Of a stretch of DNA of 26,111 nucleotides, positions 14,259 through 21,821 are shown in pieces. Under the pieces are notes generated by a model, which saw only the letters and a list, made by a program, of their open reading frames with translations, was not told where the DNA came from and made no database searches. This DNA comes from an uncultured Planctomycetales bacterium (GTDB taxonomy: Bacteria > Planctomycetota > Planctomycetia > Pirellulales > Thermoguttaceae), in contig CALARR010000401.1 in assembly GCA_937889015.1 (NCBI GenBank), forward strand, positions 1 through 26,111, read 5' to 3'. Both the position numbers and the translations under genes were made by a program. Each line of letters starts with the position of its first letter. Position 1 is the first letter of the stretch.

Positions 14259-15698
14259 GCGTTGCAGTTGTTCCAGTTGGGAATTGGTGCGGTAGTAGAT
14301 GGTGAAGGCGGCCAGGATCAGGCCCGGCTCGCCGCCATAGAGTTGCTCGATGCGGACTTCGCGCCGTTCGCCTTCCCCGGTGCCGAACGTGGCGCCGCCC
14401 GACGGGCCGGGCGCTCCCATCCTGCCTGATGGTGGAGCCGAAGCGCGTGGCGCTGCCCCGACACGCGGCGCCGAGGCACGCGGTGCCGCGCCGGCGCGTT
14501 GCGACGGTTGTCCGGGACGCTGGCCGTAGGGCTGCCTGTACGAGGGGCCGGCGGACTGCGGTTCGGCCGGCCAGGTGACGGCCGCGGCCACTTGCGGATG
14601 CGGCGTGCCCACGGTGTAGAGCACGGCTGTGATCATACCCAGGGCGTCGAAGAATCCGGAGCGGCCGGCGACGGTGTCTTCGGCCGGGGTGATGTAGAAC
14701 TCCTCCTCCACCAAGGTGCTGCCGGTGCCGCTGTACCAGCCGCGGAAGCGCGCGTAGTCGTTGGCGGCGATTCGCCAGTAGCGGCAGCTTCCCGGGTGCT
14801 CGCGCTTCTTGCCGAGGGCGTTGAGGCCGTCCACGAACAGGGCGGCGAACACCGGCTGATCGGTGCGGTTCTGCACGCGCACGTGGTAGCTTTCGCCCGG
14901 CTCCAGGGCCACGTACACACGGCCGCCGATGGAACGCAGCGGCCGGGGCTGTTCGCGCACGAGGACTTCGGTGGCGAAGGGGAAGCTCGGGTCGAGCAGT
15001 GGATGCGGCCGATCGCGGCGAACGTCGTTGGGGCTCAAGCCCTGGGCGGGGTTGTAGTCGGCGGGGATGAAGGCATTGCGGCCCACGTTCTGGCTCAGCC
15101 CCACGTTGACCAATTGGCCGGCCTGCCAGCGACGCAGCTCGAAACTCTCGCCCATGTAGGCCGCGCCGGCGATGCTCAGGTGCAGCGTCTCCTTGCGCAC
15201 GTCCACCAGGCCGCTGGTGGCGAGATCGATCAGGCGGCAGTTGAGTTCCAGCGCCGGCGGGCCCTGGGCCGGATGCCGTTCGTCGGTCACGATGCCCACG
15301 ATCATGGCGTCCATGCCGCCGACGCGCTCCGCGCAGGCACGGAGTCTTTCTGGTTTGCCGAGGTCCTCCAGCGCGAGGTCCTTGAAGGCCTCCTTCATCT
15401 GCCGGCTTTCGATCACCTGGAACTGGCCGCCGGCCTGGATGACCAGGGTCTCCTCGACTTTTTCGGCGAACAGCCGCGCATGAGGGCCGGTGGCGCCTTG
15501 AAGCGTTTCTTCGTTGCCGCTGCGCCCGATGAACTGCGGCAGCACACCCACGCGGCGATAGCCCTTCTGAACGATCGACGCGGCCAATTCGCGCTGAAGA
15601 TTCATGGGCGCGCCGGCCGTCTTGCCAAACTGGGCCTGGCTGGCATCGCCGCACAGCAGCATTGCCAGGCCCGCCAGAATCAAGCTGCGCACACTCAT
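14256..15698 (-). CDS. Exported FlgO/CsgG-like protein with C-terminal beta domain
   Basis: The 480-aa product has a signal peptide (residues 1-22, cleaved near SQAQ) and then a domain at about 35-200 resembling FlgO/CsgG-type lipoprotein domains: a helix, VGVLPQFIG, a long helix, FQVIESRQM, and VGGMDAMIVGIV. A second domain (about 243-365) contains the phrases VRVQNRTDQPVFAALFVDGL and WYSGTGSTLVEEEF, a beta-type module that I have seen in other planctomycete exported proteins but cannot name. A low-complexity linker (380-440) holds two copies of GAAPRASAP. The ATG at 15698 has AAAGGAG about 6 bases upstream. It starts 18 bases after the caspase/FGE-like gene, so the two are surely co-transcribed. 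No catalytic motif is visible; a role as periplasmic partner of the caspase-fold protein is inference. Confidence 0.8.
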   Translation of the reverse strand: MSVRSLILAGLAMLLCGDASQAQFGKTAGAPMNLQRELAASIVQKGYRRVGVLPQFIGRSGNEETLQGATGPHARLFAEKVEETLVIQAGGQFQVIESRQMKEAFKDLALEDLGKPERLRACAERVGGMDAMIVGIVTDERHPAQGPPALELNCRLIDLATSGLVDVRKETLHLSIAGAAYMGESFELRRWQAGQLVNVGLSQNVGRNAFIPADYNPAQGLSPNDVRRDRPHPLLDPSFPFATEVLVREQPRPLRSIGGRVYVALEPGESYHVRVQNRTDQPVFAALFVDGLNALGKKREHPGSCRYWRIAANDYARFRGWYSGTGSTLVEEEFYITPAEDTVAGRSGFFDALGMITAVLYTVGTPHPQVAAAVTWPAEPQSAGPSYRQPYGQRPGQPSQRAGAAPRASAPRVGAAPRASAPPSGRMGAPGPSGGATFGTGEGERREVRIEQLYGGEPGLILAAFTIYYRTNSQLEQLQR

Positions 15699-15716
15699 CG
15701 CTAGGCTCCTTTGCAG

Positions 15717-17417
15717 TCACGGATGCCGTGCCGCGGCGTCCAACACGACTCGAAATCCGTAACAGTTCACGCGTTCGCGCGGATCGGAAGCGTGGCGCTG
15801 GGCGAAGCGGCTGAGACGCTCGCTGGCGATCCACGAGCCGCCGCGCAAGACGCGCGCCTGACGTGCGGTGGGGCCGGCCGGGCCAGCCGGGTCGGAGGGG
15901 GGGCTCTGGGTATAGTAGCGCTCGTCGTACCAGTCGCTGCACCACTCGCTCACGTTGCCCGCCATGTCGTATAAGCCCAGGGCGTTGGGCTTGAGCGTGG
16001 CCACGGGATGCGTGGCGCCGCGGGCCGTGGGACGGAACCAGGCATGGCCGGGCAGGGCCGCCGGATCGTCGCCGAGCGAGGGATCGGCCTGGCAACCGGA
16101 TCGTGCCGCGTACTCCCACTCCGCCTCCGTAGGCAGCCGATAGCTGCCGTCGGCCATTTGCTCGCGGCGTGCGAGGCGGCGGCAAAAATCCACCGCCTCT
16201 TCGTAGCTGACCATTTCCACCGGATGGTTCGTGGTGTCCGCGCCTGGCACCGCTGCATTGCCTCCGCCGGAGGCTGAGAACCAACTCGGGCGCTGGCCCA
16301 TCACGGCCTCGTATTGGCCTTGGGTGACCTCGGTGGCTGAAAGATAGAACGGCCGCGAGATGCTCACCGGATGTTGCGGGCGCTCGTCGTCGCTGCCTTG
16401 GCTGGCGGGACTGCCCATCAGGAACGATCCCGACGGAATCAACACCAGCCGCATGCCGATGCCGTTGGTCAACTGTTTGGCGGGCGAGAGGATCTGGCTC
16501 AGATCGAAATCGTCGTCGATCTGGCCCTTGAGCGCCGGCCGCTGCGAGCCGAAGTACTTCTTGGCCACGTAAGACTTGGTCTGATCGTTGGCGTAGAGAT
16601 AGAGTTCCATCAACGAGACTCGGCCGTTGTGGTTGGCGTCGGCCTCGCCCCGCAGGCCCTGCAAGAGGTAGTGCATGAATACGCCGTGGCCGAAATCCTT
16701 GTCCTCGTGAGCGATCTCGTCGGGCGCGCAACTGGTCAGCAGCAGGATTCCTTGCGGCGGGTTTTCCATGGCGGCGGCAAACTGGCGCGTGCCATCGCTG
16801 GGCGTCAAGCTGCGCTCGCCTTTGGGTCGCGGATCGTTGCGACAGGCGTCGACCAGCAAGAGCTTCATCGCCGCGCGCGACTTCTGCAGCAGTTCGTACA
16901 CCAGGTCGACCGACACCAGCGACGCCGGTTCCTCCAACTTGGCGTCGGCCGGACAGAGGTAGCTCTTCCCATCCAGGTGTACGCCGTGGCCGCTGAAGGC
17001 CACCAGCACCAGATCGTTAGGTTCAACCAGTCCCAGGACCAGGCGCAGGTGCTCCTCGACGCTGGACTTCATCGGCCGGTACTTGTTTTCGTCGGCCTTG
17101 TCGTGGAGGAGGTAGACGTGGCCGTCAGGGAACCCCGAGGCAACGAGTCGCTCGCGCAGGGCGCGCATGTCGGCGCCGCAATACTCCAGCTTGCGCGCCC
17201 AATGGTAGTCGTCGACGCCGATCAACAGCGCCCAGCGGCCCGAAACGGACGCAGTGCTACCGGCGGTCCCAGGCATGGTTTGTGGGGCGGGACCGGGCTG
17301 GTTGGGAGACGGATCTTCCCCGGTGCTCGTTTTGGGCGCTGGCGGCGTCTGGCAGAGCCCTGGCGACACCTGGGCCAGGGCGCACAGCAGGACGAGATCT
17401 TGCAGCCGCAGACGCAT
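15717..17417 (-). CDS. Exported caspase (peptidase C14) fused to an FGE-like domain without catalytic cysteines
   Basis: A 566-aa exported fusion. A signal-like N-terminus (1-22) and a Pro/Thr-rich linker lead to a caspase p20-like domain (about 60-285): RWALLIGVDDYHW, the catalytic His144 in SGHGVHLDG and Cys192 in VDACRN, so the dyad is intact. Then comes a formylglycine-generating-enzyme/SUMF1-fold domain (about 320-560): PSGSFLMGS, ATEVTQGQYEAVMG, RLPTEAEWEYAAR, DMAGNVSEWCSDWYD and RGGSW. The two copper-binding catalytic cysteines of true FGEs, expected just after RGGS, are missing (IASERLSR is present instead), so it cannot make formylglycine and is more like a binding or lectin-type fold. 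The ATG at 17417 has a strong AGGAGG 9 bases upstream. It leads the group with the FlgO-like gene. Confidence 0.92.
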   Translation of the reverse strand: MRLRLQDLVLLCALAQVSPGLCQTPPAPKTSTGEDPSPNQPGPAPQTMPGTAGSTASVSGRWALLIGVDDYHWARKLEYCGADMRALRERLVASGFPDGHVYLLHDKADENKYRPMKSSVEEHLRLVLGLVEPNDLVLVAFSGHGVHLDGKSYLCPADAKLEEPASLVSVDLVYELLQKSRAAMKLLLVDACRNDPRPKGERSLTPSDGTRQFAAAMENPPQGILLLTSCAPDEIAHEDKDFGHGVFMHYLLQGLRGEADANHNGRVSLMELYLYANDQTKSYVAKKYFGSQRPALKGQIDDDFDLSQILSPAKQLTNGIGMRLVLIPSGSFLMGSPASQGSDDERPQHPVSISRPFYLSATEVTQGQYEAVMGQRPSWFSASGGGNAAVPGADTTNHPVEMVSYEEAVDFCRRLARREQMADGSYRLPTEAEWEYAARSGCQADPSLGDDPAALPGHAWFRPTARGATHPVATLKPNALGLYDMAGNVSEWCSDWYDERYYTQSPPSDPAGPAGPTARQARVLRGGSWIASERLSRFAQRHASDPRERVNCYGFRVVLDAAARHP

Positions 17418-17544
17418 AGCCGGATTCCTCCTGACCGACAATACCGCTCCGCCTCGTCTTCGCGCTAACCTACCCGGCTGGCGGAGGGACTGTCAAGGAA
17501 CGCCTGCGTGGGGGGGCGAGTGGGAGCCCTGGCGGTTGCTTGGA

Positions 17545-17561
17545 TGCCAACCGCGTTGGCA
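17545..17561 (-). terminator. Hairpin directly after the second sulfatase gene
   Basis: TGCCAAC (17545-17551) and GTTGGCA (17555-17561) form a perfect 7-bp stem with a 3-base loop, beginning 2 bases after the sulfatase stop on the minus strand. There is no U-run, so it may act as an RNA 3'-end stabiliser rather than a full terminator. Confidence 0.45.
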
Positions 17562-17563
17562 AG

Positions 17564-18922
17564 TCACTTGGGTTTCGCCTTTTTCGCTGGTTTAGCGCGG
17601 CGTGGGCTTTCGAACAGTGGAGCGATGTTGTCCTTGTTCCATTCGGCGTAGGCCTGCTCCAGACGCTTCAGGACATCGGGTTGCTGGGGGGCAATATTCT
17701 GGGTCTCGCCGATGTCGGTGGCCAGATTGAAAAGTTGGGGGCCGCTTTCCTCACCGCCGACCAGTTTCCAGTCGCCTTCGCGCACGGCGAATCGCGCGCC
17801 GCCGCCGGACCGCCAGAAGAGTCGTTGATGCGGCGCACCGCTTTTCTGACCGGTAAGGTAGGGCAGGATGTCGACGCCTTCCAGCACGTGGCCGGCCGGG
17901 ACCTTGGCCCCGGTCAGGGCAACCGCGGTGGCGAAGACGTCCAGCGAAATGACCGGTTGGACGTAGTCCTTGCCCTGCGCCAAGCGGCCCGGCCAGGAGA
18001 CCAGGAAGGGCACGCGGATGCCGCCCTCGAAAACACTTCCCTTGGCGCCGCGGAGGGGCGAGTTGTCGCTGTGGGTCACACTGACGGGCCCGCCGTTGTC
18101 GCTGAAGAACCAGACCAGTGTCCGCTGCGCCTGGCCGGTTTCGTGCAGGGCGGCCATGATTTCGCCCACCGCGTCGTCCAGGCCGACGACCAGTCCGGCG
18201 TAGCCGCGGCGGGTCTCATCCGCGATATGCTGGACGCGATTGAGTTGCTTGTCGGTGACTTGCAGCGGCGTGTGAGGCGCGTTGAAGGCCTGGTACAGGA
18301 ACCAAGGCTGGTCTTGGTGCCGCTTGATGAACGCCGCGCCTTCGCGGCCCAGCACGTCGGTCAGGTATCCGGCCAGCGGTTCGTCGTGGCCATTGCGATT
18401 CATGGGGATCTGATACTCGACGCCTCCCTTGGCGTCGGCCAGGTACACATGCCCGCCGCCGAGCAAACCAAAGTACTCGTCGAACCCGCGGCGGTTGGGA
18501 TGGAATTGCGGATGCGCGCCCAGGTGCCACTTGCCCACGCAGCCGGTCACGTAGTCCACGCTCTTCAGGGCCTGGGGAATGGTGGCCTGAGAGAGGGGCA
18601 GCCCGGCCACCGTGCTTTCCGGAAGCCAGGCCGGGTTGTTCTCGTGGCCGAAACGCTGTTGATAGCGGCCGCTCAGCAATCCGGCGCGTGTGGGGCTGCA
18701 GAACGGATGGCTGACGTAGCCGTTGGTACAGCGCAGGCCTTGGCTGGCCAACTTGTCGATGTTGGGGGTGGCAATGTCTTTGCAGCCGTTGAACCCGACG
18801 TCGGCGTAGCCCAGGTCATCGGCCAAGATCACCAGGATGTTGGGTTTCCGGGCATCGGCGGCAAGGCACGGGCTGCCGATCATCGCAACCAACGCGAACA
18901 GGAGCGGAAGAAGGTGTCTCAT
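17564..18922 (-). CDS. Secreted type I sulfatase
   Basis: Secreted 452-aa sulfatase with a clear signal peptide (1-22, cleaved near CLAADA). It shows ADDLGYADVG with metal-binding Asp35/36, the formylglycine motif CSPTR at Cys75, GKWHLGAHP and the FFSDNGG metal site followed by LRGAKG. Length is normal for the planctomycete S1 family. The last 15 residues are strongly basic (RRAKPAKKAKPK), an unusual tail also seen in the first sulfatase of this window. The ATG at 18922 begins the signal peptide; a weak AAGGA lies about 11 bases upstream. It follows the third sulfatase on the same strand after 73 bases, so the two may share a transcript. Substrate unknown. Confidence 0.95.
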   Translation of the reverse strand: MRHLLPLLFALVAMIGSPCLAADARKPNILVILADDLGYADVGFNGCKDIATPNIDKLASQGLRCTNGYVSHPFCSPTRAGLLSGRYQQRFGHENNPAWLPESTVAGLPLSQATIPQALKSVDYVTGCVGKWHLGAHPQFHPNRRGFDEYFGLLGGGHVYLADAKGGVEYQIPMNRNGHDEPLAGYLTDVLGREGAAFIKRHQDQPWFLYQAFNAPHTPLQVTDKQLNRVQHIADETRRGYAGLVVGLDDAVGEIMAALHETGQAQRTLVWFFSDNGGPVSVTHSDNSPLRGAKGSVFEGGIRVPFLVSWPGRLAQGKDYVQPVISLDVFATAVALTGAKVPAGHVLEGVDILPYLTGQKSGAPHQRLFWRSGGGARFAVREGDWKLVGGEESGPQLFNLATDIGETQNIAPQQPDVLKRLEQAYAEWNKDNIAPLFESPRRAKPAKKAKPK

Positions 18923-18965
18923 GACTGGCGGGGTCCTTGGTGGTTGGGGATGAAGGGAACTATTG

Positions 18966-18985
18966 TCAGCGACGAGTGACGCTGA
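18966..18985 (-). terminator. Hairpin after the third sulfatase gene
   Basis: TCAGCG (18966-18971) pairs exactly with CGCTGA (18980-18985) around an 8-base loop, extendable by a G-T pair. It lies 10 bases after the sulfatase stop on the minus strand. It has no U-run, so partial termination or mRNA end protection are both possible. Confidence 0.35.
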
Positions 18986-18995
18986 TCGGTCGACT

Positions 18996-20456
18996 TCACT
19001 TCAGGGGAACGCGCTTCACTTCTTCAATCACGGGCACATCCTTGTTCATGGCATCGAAAATCGCCTTGAGTCGGCGCACCACTTCCGGATGTTCGGCAGC
19101 CACGTTGCGCTGCTCGCCCGGATCGGATTGCAGGTCGAACAACTGCATGAGGGCCGGGGCATCGCCCGAACGCAGACCGGGATGAGCATCCAGGTTGTAT
19201 TGCTCGTAGGGGGCGAGGATCGTGACGCCGTCGGGGGCGCGCGGGTCGAGCCAGCGGCCGTCGGGGCCGGGCTTGAGTTTCATTTCGGCGGGCAGCAGGA
19301 CGTGCAGCTTCCAGCGTTCGTCGCGGATCGTGGCCAGACGCGATCCGCGGTGGCCGAAGATCACTTGGTGCGGCGACGGGGCATCGCCGGTCAACAGCGG
19401 CAGGATGTCGCGGCCATCGAGCACGCGGTTGTCGGGCATTGCGGCCTCTGCGGTCTTCAACACGGTGGCGAAGAGGTCCATCATCACGGCCGGTTGGGCG
19501 CTGCGGTGGCCGGCTGGGATGTGGCCCGGCCAGCGAGCGATCATCGGCACGCGATATCCGCCTTCGTAGGTACTGCCTTTCAAGCCGCGCAGTCCGCCGC
19601 TGCTGCCGCCGAACCAAGGGCCGTTGTCGCTGGTGAAGAGCACCAGCGTGTTTTCGTCCAGGCCGGCTGCATGCAGGGCGTCCAGCACGGCGCCCACACT
19701 GGCGTCCAGATCGGCCATTACATCGCCGTACAGTCCAACGCCGCTCTGGCGATACTGCTGTTCGGAGGCGGCCAAGGGTTTGTGCGGCATGGCCTGGGCG
19801 AAGTATAAGAAGAAGCGTCGGTCTCGGTTTCTCTCGATGAACTGCACGGCACGCTCGGTATAGCGACGCGTGAGCGTGGTCTGGACCACGGGATACTCCA
19901 CGACCTGTGTTCCCTGGAGCACTTGCACGGGGCGCATGTCGTTGGAATAGGGAATACCGTAGTATTCATCGAAGCCGCGATCGGTGGGCAGCGTGCCCGG
20001 CTTGTGCCCCAAGTGCCACTTGCCGATCATGCCTGTGGCATAGCCTGCGGCACGCAGCACTTGGGCCAGCGTGACTTCCGTCTTGGGCAGAGCAAGGGCG
20101 TCGGCCGCTGGTCCACCGTCGGGCGCGGGGTTTTGCGTCATGCCGCACCGGAAGGGATAGCGGCCGGTCATGAGTGACGCGCGGGTCGGGGCGCAGAAGG
20201 GAGCGGGTGTGTTGAACTGCGTCAAGCGCGCCCCCTCGGCGGCCATACGATCCAGACGCGGCGTCTTGAATCGCGGGTGGCCGTAGCAGCCCAGATCGCC
20301 ATAGCCCAGGTCGTCGGCCAGGATGACGACAATGTTCGGTCGGTCGGGTTTTTCGGCAGACCATGCGAAGTTCGTCCACGAAACGGACAGGGCCAGCGTC
20401 AGGTAGGCGACGACGTGCGGCATGCACAAGGAGAACTGAGGGCTCGGGACGGCCAT
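18996..20456 (-). CDS. Secreted type I sulfatase
   Basis: A 486-aa sulfatase with a hydrophobic N-terminal segment (about 12-34, ending SWTNFAWSA) that fits a signal peptide. Motifs are ADDLGYGDLG with Asp48/49, the formylglycine motif CAPTR at Cys88, GKWHLGHK and FTSDNG before SSGGLRGLKG. There is no basic tail, unlike the other two sulfatases. The start is uncertain: the frame is open to 20942 and offers ATGs at 20537, 20456 and 20423, none with a good ribosome binding site. I chose 20456; the region upstream of 20537 is Pro/Arg-rich and looks non-coding. A possible minus-strand promoter lies near 20803-20831. It is divergent from the GntR regulator at 20936, which may control it. Confidence 0.93.
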   Translation of the reverse strand: MAVPSPQFSLCMPHVVAYLTLALSVSWTNFAWSAEKPDRPNIVVILADDLGYGDLGCYGHPRFKTPRLDRMAAEGARLTQFNTPAPFCAPTRASLMTGRYPFRCGMTQNPAPDGGPAADALALPKTEVTLAQVLRAAGYATGMIGKWHLGHKPGTLPTDRGFDEYYGIPYSNDMRPVQVLQGTQVVEYPVVQTTLTRRYTERAVQFIERNRDRRFFLYFAQAMPHKPLAASEQQYRQSGVGLYGDVMADLDASVGAVLDALHAAGLDENTLVLFTSDNGPWFGGSSGGLRGLKGSTYEGGYRVPMIARWPGHIPAGHRSAQPAVMMDLFATVLKTAEAAMPDNRVLDGRDILPLLTGDAPSPHQVIFGHRGSRLATIRDERWKLHVLLPAEMKLKPGPDGRWLDPRAPDGVTILAPYEQYNLDAHPGLRSGDAPALMQLFDLQSDPGEQRNVAAEHPEVVRRLKAIFDAMNKDVPVIEEVKRVPLK

Positions 20457-20935
20457 TGGGCCGGTCTCAGAACCAGCCGACAGTCCAGTGACGTTGGACC
20501 GCCTGACTTGGCTGGGATGGTTCTGGGATGGGGTCATCCTGCATGCGTTCCCCTCGGCAGAGGAGGTGTAGTTCATGGGAGACCTCATGGACCGCGAAGG
20601 GATGGTGTCATTGATGCCGACCTCAGTCAGGGCTGGCCCCAGAACCGTCCGACCGTTTGGTCTTGCGCGGCCGTTCGATCCGGCTTGGGCGGCTGTGGGT
20701 AACCGGTTGCCCGGGGTTCGTGGTGGCGTTCGTGGTCGGCGTCTGGGTTGAGAAGGAGCTCGGTCGTTAGTATCTCCAGGGTGAGGGTCCGAGTCAACTT
20801 TTCGTATAGTGCAACGAGCCTGATATTTCAATCGATTGTGACTGGGACTCGGTGTAGGGGGTTTCGTCGCGGTAATTCCTAGGCTATTATGGTCATTTGG
20901 TGGCTGTTCACTGCTTCGTTTGCGAGTGAGTTGAC
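20457..20935. other. Divergent control region between a sulfatase and a GntR gene
   Basis: The 479 bases between the sulfatase start and the GntR start are the natural place for regulator binding. I see a good minus-strand promoter candidate (listed separately), a plus-strand -10-like TATTAT at 20885-20890 with a poor -35 (TTTCGT at 20862-20867), and a loose TCGT-N8-ACGA repeat at 20802-20817 over the minus -10. Around 20716-20740 GTTCGTGGT occurs twice. No open frame here looks coding. Confidence 0.4.
20803..20831 (-). promoter_or_regulatory. Possible sigma-70-like promoter of the third sulfatase
   Basis: On the minus strand TTGAAA (-35; positions 20826-20831) and TATACG (-10; positions 20803-20808) are separated by exactly 17 bases. 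It would give a leader of about 340 bases before the chosen sulfatase start, which is long and may mean the true start is further upstream or the leader is regulated. A TCGT-N8-ACGA inverted repeat overlaps the -10. Confidence 0.4.
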
Positions 20936-21658
20936 ATGGCAAACTACCGGCATCCGCGTCCTGAAGCGGAGGAAGAATCCTCGAACACCCTGACGCAGCG
21001 CGTGTACGATTCGCTGCGTCAAGAAATCCTGGGTGGCGGGTTGCGGCCCGGCCATCGATTGGTCCGTCGCGCTTTGAGCAAACGTTTGGGCGTGAGCCCC
21101 ATGCCGATCACGGAGGCCCTGTTCCGTTTGGAATTGGACGGACTGGTGGAGAGCAAGCCGCTGTATGGCTGCCGGGTACGGGCTTTGAGCATGGAGGACG
21201 TGCAGAACGACGAGATCCTCCGCGAGGCGATCGAATGCCAGGCCGCACGGTGCTGCGCCGAACAGGCTACCGACATGGACATCGTGCGTTTGCAGACCAA
21301 GGCCCGGGTACTCGACCGGATGATGCTTGATGGCGATCCGCACAGCAACTTGGGGACGGAGACGCACCGGGAGTTCCATCAGGCCGTGGCCTGTTATGCC
21401 GGCTTCCCGCGGCTGGCTGACGAGCTTCAGCGCGTCTGGTTCCGCCGCCTGATGCGATTGAACTGGCTCAAGGCCATGCAGTATCAGCCCGTGCCTGGCG
21501 ACTGGCATCAGACGCTCGTGGCGGCCATTGCTTCCCGCGATCCGGATGAGGCCGAAGCCAAGATGCGGGCGCATGTGCGGTTTGGCTGCGAGTACGATCG
21601 GGAGGCCTTGAAGGATCTGCTGGAACACGAGAAGGACTTTGCTGCCAGGGACGATTGA
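20936..21658 (+). CDS. GntR family transcriptional regulator, FCD (FadR-type) subfamily
   Basis: Cytosolic 240-aa regulator. The N-terminal winged helix-turn-helix is at about 18-85 (TLTQRVYDSLRQEILGG, RALSKRLGVSPMPITEAL, LDGLVESKPLYGCRVRAL). The all-helical FCD sensing domain follows (about 90-225), with REAIECQAA, HREFHQAVA and WHQTLVAAIASRDPDEAEAK, where the His residues of the metal/ligand site sit. FCD regulators usually respond to small carboxylic or sugar acids and often repress. The ATG at 20936 has a weak GAGTGAG upstream. It is divergent from a sulfatase and lies 163 bases before the BNR-MFS operon, so control of both flanks is likely but inferred. A T-tailed hairpin follows it. Confidence 0.92.
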   Translation: MANYRHPRPEAEEESSNTLTQRVYDSLRQEILGGGLRPGHRLVRRALSKRLGVSPMPITEALFRLELDGLVESKPLYGCRVRALSMEDVQNDEILREAIECQAARCCAEQATDMDIVRLQTKARVLDRMMLDGDPHSNLGTETHREFHQAVACYAGFPRLADELQRVWFRRLMRLNWLKAMQYQPVPGDWHQTLVAAIASRDPDEAEAKMRAHVRFGCEYDREALKDLLEHEKDFAARDD

Positions 21659-21776
21659 CTGCGGCTTGAGCATCGTCGCGCTCCCGTTGATCCTTGGAAG
21701 GGAGGGGCGTGGCAGTTCTTCGTCTTGATCGGGAAAGCCCGTCTGCCGTTGGTCGTTGGTTATCTGACTCGCAATA

Positions 21777-21803
21777 GATCCGCGCCGCTGCGGGTCGGTT
21801 TTT
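21777..21803 (+). terminator. T-tailed hairpin between the GntR gene and the BNR gene (terminator or attenuator)
   Basis: GATCCGC (21777-21783) pairs with GCGGGTC (21790-21796) over 7 bp with one G-U, loop GCCGCT, followed by GG and five T residues. The T-run ends 18 bases before the BNR start codon and touches its purine-rich ribosome binding site. It could end the GntR transcript or control read-through into the BNR operon. Confidence 0.5.
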
Positions 21804-21821
21804 GGGGGGAGGGGAGTGTGC

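Noticed and set aside
14065..16731. A very long minus-strand frame (888 codons) across the caspase and FlgO-like genes
   Set aside because: All but its last about 64 codons are Arg/Pro/Gly-rich shadow of the two real genes in another frame. Only the Coa1-like end was kept.
15717..17417. The FGE-like domain as activator of the three sulfatases
   Set aside because: The required cysteine pair after RGGS is not there, and the protein is fused to a caspase domain.
17540..18979. Plus-strand frame opposite the second sulfatase
   Set aside because: A mirror of the sulfatase codons (Val/Gly/Gln/Ala-rich) with no family features.
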